Source of the DNA: Propionimicrobium sp963511305
GTDB taxonomy: Bacteria > Actinomycetota > Actinomycetes > Propionibacteriales > Propionibacteriaceae
NCBI GenBank assembly: GCA_963511305.1
Contig: CAUPIJ010000048.1
Location: 1 to 7,376, forward strand
Length of the DNA: 7,376 nt
Reading direction: 5' to 3'
The notes beneath the pieces are model-generated. The model was not told the origin of the DNA. It saw only the letters and a program-made list of their open reading frames with translations, and did not search any database. Below, piece after piece: positions 5,405 through 7,376 of the stretch. Within the stretch, counting starts at the first letter, position 1; each line of letters begins with the position of its first letter. The translations under genes and the position numbers were made by a program.

Positions 5405-6400
5405 ATGAAGAAACAACTCATCGCCGGAGCGCTAGCGCTCGGTCTTGCTCTCACCGGATGTTCCGGTAACAATGCTGAAAGCGAGTCTTCAGCTCCGGCA
5501 TCGTCCGCCGCGCAGGCAGGATTCCCTGCCAAGATTCAAAGCTGCAACGAGACTTTGGAATTCGAGAAGGCTCCGGAGCGCATTCTGTTGCTCTCTGAAA
5601 CCGACTTCTCAATCCTCTACGACCTAGGCCTGGCCGACAAAGTAGTCGCCAAGTCCGGTAACCGCCGCATCGACGAGAGCTACCCCGAAATGAACAAGGC
5701 TCTCGACGCCATCCCGCAACTTGAGGCCGGCGACACCGGCACCGGCGGCGCAAAAGTGTCCACCGAGGCCGCGCTGTCTGTAAACCCCGATGTCGTCTTC
5801 GGCTATGACGAGGGCGCTGACCGTGAAAAGCTGAAGGCATCCGGTGTTCCGCTATACTCGCCCGACGCGATGTGCCCGAACTGGACCACCGACCACGCTT
5901 CCTACGACCTCGTCTACAACGAGATCGACAAGATCGCCACCATGTTCGGCGTTCAGGACAAGGCCAAAGAAGTTAAGGACAAGGTTGCCAAGCGCCTCGA
6001 GGATGTCAAGAAGGCAGCTCCTTCCGGCAGCAAGGCCAATGCCGCAGCGCTGTTCGTGATGCCGGGATCCACCGAGTTCTACACCTACGGAACCAGCTCC
6101 ATGGTTCAGCCGATCTTCGAGGCCAATGGCCTGAAGAACGTCTACGACGACTCCAAGGAGCGCGTATTCGACGCATCCATGGAATCCCTTCTCGAGAAGG
6201 ACCCCGAGTGGATCGTGCTGATGGCCGACTCCTCCACGCCGGAGGAAGCCAAGGCGATCCTCAAGGGTTACGCCGGTGCTGACGGCCTGCAGGCTGTGAA
6301 GAATGACAAGATCGTCTACCTGCCGTTCGTCCTCACCGACCCGCCGACGACTCTTTCCGTCGACGGCGCCGTCAAGCTCGGAGAGCTGCTGAAGAAGTAA
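5405..6400 (+). CDS. btuF: Corrinoid-binding lipoprotein (BtuF/FecB family), copy 2
   Basis: Second substrate-binding lipoprotein, 331 residues. The signal peptide ends in lipobox LTGC with Cys19 as the lipid anchor, followed by a Ser/Ala/Glu-rich linker that differs from copy 1 in sequence and by one residue. The mature domain has the same two-lobe layout and keeps the two extra cysteines (C47 and C157). A second added residue gives DPPTT near the C terminus where copy 1 has GPTT. Long stretches of DNA in the second lobe and linking helix are identical to copy 1 (56 and 46 bases), in contrast with the neighbouring genes. The TAA stop overlaps the ATPase ATG by one base. Ligand assignment rests on the riboswitch. 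Confidence 0.87.
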   Translation: MKKQLIAGALALGLALTGCSGNNAESESSAPASSAAQAGFPAKIQSCNETLEFEKAPERILLLSETDFSILYDLGLADKVVAKSGNRRIDESYPEMNKALDAIPQLEAGDTGTGGAKVSTEAALSVNPDVVFGYDEGADREKLKASGVPLYSPDAMCPNWTTDHASYDLVYNEIDKIATMFGVQDKAKEVKDKVAKRLEDVKKAAPSGSKANAAALFVMPGSTEFYTYGTSSMVQPIFEANGLKNVYDDSKERVFDASMESLLEKDPEWIVLMADSSTPEEAKAILKGYAGADGLQAVKNDKIVYLPFVLTDPPTTLSVDGAVKLGELLKK

Positions 6401-7158
6401 TGATTACTGTCAACCGCCTCGCCGTCAGCCGTGGAAAACGTCGGATTATCTCTGACGTTAGCTTTAGCGTGTCTGACGGCGAGGTGGTTGGCGTAGTCGG
6501 CGTCAACGGGTGCGGAAAGTCTACCCTTCTGATGGCGCTACACAATGCTCTGAAGCCAGACACTGGTGAAGTGCTGGTGGACGGCAAAAACATTGCCGAG
6601 CTGAGTAGGCGAGAAATCGCCAAACAAATAGCCGTGGTGGCTCAGGAACGCGATGCGGTTTTGCCGCTGACCGTTCGTGACGCCGTCGGCCTCGGCAGGC
6701 TGGCTAGCCGGCATCTGATTGGATACGGCGACGATGCCGACCAGAGCCTTGTCGACGAAGCGATGGCTCGTGTCGAACTTACAGACCTAGCCGATCGGCT
6801 AGTCACAAATCTTTCCGGCGGTGAGCGTCAGCGGGTGATGATCGCCCGCGCTATCGCCCAAGAATCTCCACATCTGCTGATGGACGAGCCGACCAATCAC
6901 CTAGATCTGAGGCATCAATTCGCGCTCCTAGACTTGATCTCGGATCTCGGGCGGACTACGGTAATTGTGCTTCACGATCTAAACCTGGCGGCTCGGTGCT
7001 GCAGCCAGATAATCCTCCTCGATGGCGGTAAGGTTGCTGCCAGAGGGACTCCCACTCAAGTTTTCACCCCCCAAATTTTGGAGCCTATTTATGGGCTCAA
7101 GGTTCGTACGGTTGAATCCGGCGGCCGTGTGAACCTGCTATTTGATAACCGCCCATAA
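6400..7158 (+). CDS. btuD: Corrinoid ABC transporter ATPase (BtuD/FecE family), copy 2
   Basis: Second ATPase, 252 residues. Motifs sit at the same positions as in copy 1: Walker A GVNGCGKST 34-42, Gln82, signature LSGGE 138-142, Walker B HLLMDEP 158-164, NHLD 166-169 and His192. No catalytic residue is lost. Differences from copy 1 are scattered and mostly conservative. It ends two residues earlier, so the stop lies 14 bases before the LDH start and the two genes do not overlap, unlike the earlier-start options in unit 1. It is started through a TAATG overlap with the binding protein. Since the surfaces facing the permease are largely the same, subunits of the two systems could plausibly mix; this is inference. 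Confidence 0.92.
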   Translation: MITVNRLAVSRGKRRIISDVSFSVSDGEVVGVVGVNGCGKSTLLMALHNALKPDTGEVLVDGKNIAELSRREIAKQIAVVAQERDAVLPLTVRDAVGLGRLASRHLIGYGDDADQSLVDEAMARVELTDLADRLVTNLSGGERQRVMIARAIAQESPHLLMDEPTNHLDLRHQFALLDLISDLGRTTVIVLHDLNLAARCCSQIILLDGGKVAARGTPTQVFTPQILEPIYGLKVRTVESGGRVNLLFDNRP

Positions 7159-7172
7159 GAGTGAGGGACACA

Positions 7173-7376
7173 ATGATTTCAAACATTGACAGCCGTCGAG
7201 AAGGATCGAAACTCTCTATTGTCGGGGCCGGCGCGGTCGGTTCGTCGCTGGCATACGCGGCGATGATCGAAGGCGTCGCCAGGCACATCGTTCTCGAGGA
7301 CATCAACGGGCCTAAGGTTCACGCAGAAGCACTCGACCTTATCCACGGTGGCCAGTTCGTGCCCGAGGCGCTCATC
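7173..7376 (+). CDS. ldh: L-lactate dehydrogenase, copy 2 (partial, runs off window)
   Basis: The first 68 codons of a second LDH are present; the rest lies beyond the window. GAGGGA at 7163-7168 is a good ribosome binding site for ATG 7173; an in-frame GTG at 7161 lacks one. The dinucleotide motif GAGAVG (18-23) and Asp43 are present; the catalytic residues are not yet reached. From residue 7 onward the protein differs from copy 1 by one residue (Arg50 to His). From base 7191 the DNA differs from copy 1 at 9 of 186 positions, eight of them silent. The first few codons, by contrast, are clearly different. Whether the gene is intact cannot be judged here. Confidence 0.9.
   Translation, partial: MISNIDSRREGSKLSIVGAGAVGSSLAYAAMIEGVARHIVLEDINGPKVHAEALDLIHGGQFVPEALI

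Larger units (their letters stand above)
4204..7376 (+). repeat. Tandem repeat unit 2, cut by window end
   Basis: Second copy of the riboswitch, permease, binding protein, ATPase and LDH unit. It is collinear with the first copy and still matches it at the last base of the window (7376 corresponds to 3281). The 280-base gap between units holds the long hairpin, a candidate promoter, a short hairpin and the second riboswitch. It contains no gene and no transposon remnant that I can see. Whether the array continues to the right is not visible. Confidence 0.93.

Noticed and set aside
118..7376. Assembly artefact producing the duplicate
   Set aside because: The two copies differ throughout permease and ATPase and have unrelated leaders, so simple read misassembly of one unit is unlikely.

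Overview
This window holds two tandem copies of a four-gene unit: a cobalamin-type (vitamin B12) riboswitch, then genes for a BtuC/FecCD-type permease, a BtuF/FecB-type substrate-binding lipoprotein, a BtuD/FecE-type ATPase, and an L-lactate dehydrogenase (LDH). All genes are on the plus strand. The second LDH is cut by the right edge. Equivalent starts lie about 4.09 kb apart (241/4327, 1319/5405, 2308/6400, 3078/7173), so gene order and spacing are almost unchanged between copies.

The fairly high GC content, GC-rich codon use, AGAAAGGA-type ribosome binding sites and lipobox-bearing binding protein suggest a Gram-positive actinobacterium of moderate GC content. That is an inference; no marker gene is present and I cannot name a genus. 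No mobile-element gene, RNA gene or CRISPR array was seen.

Layout. 1-240: leader with a small hairpin, then riboswitch 1, which runs up to the permease start. 241-3072: permease, binding protein and ATPase, very tightly packed. 3078-4046: complete LDH. 4046-4121: an almost perfect 36-bp hairpin that begins at the LDH stop codon and is the likely terminator of unit 1. 4122-4326: candidate promoter, a second hairpin and riboswitch 2. 4327-7158: second permease, binding protein and ATPase. 7173-7376: the first 68 codons of a second LDH.

How the genes fit together. The lipoprotein would capture a corrinoid outside the membrane, two permease subunits would form the channel, and two ATPase subunits would drive import. 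The riboswitch points to cobalamin or a related corrinoid rather than a ferric siderophore. LDH is the surprise. If the riboswitch controls the whole transcript, LDH would be made when B12 is scarce, which suggests a link between B12 supply and the disposal of reducing power through lactate.

The copies have not diverged evenly. Permease and ATPase differ at many synonymous positions (about 82-83% protein identity by eye). The LDH 5' region is about 95% identical in DNA, and the binding-protein genes contain long identical runs. This pattern suggests gene conversion between copies. The riboswitches differ by changes that keep their helices paired, which supports both being functional.
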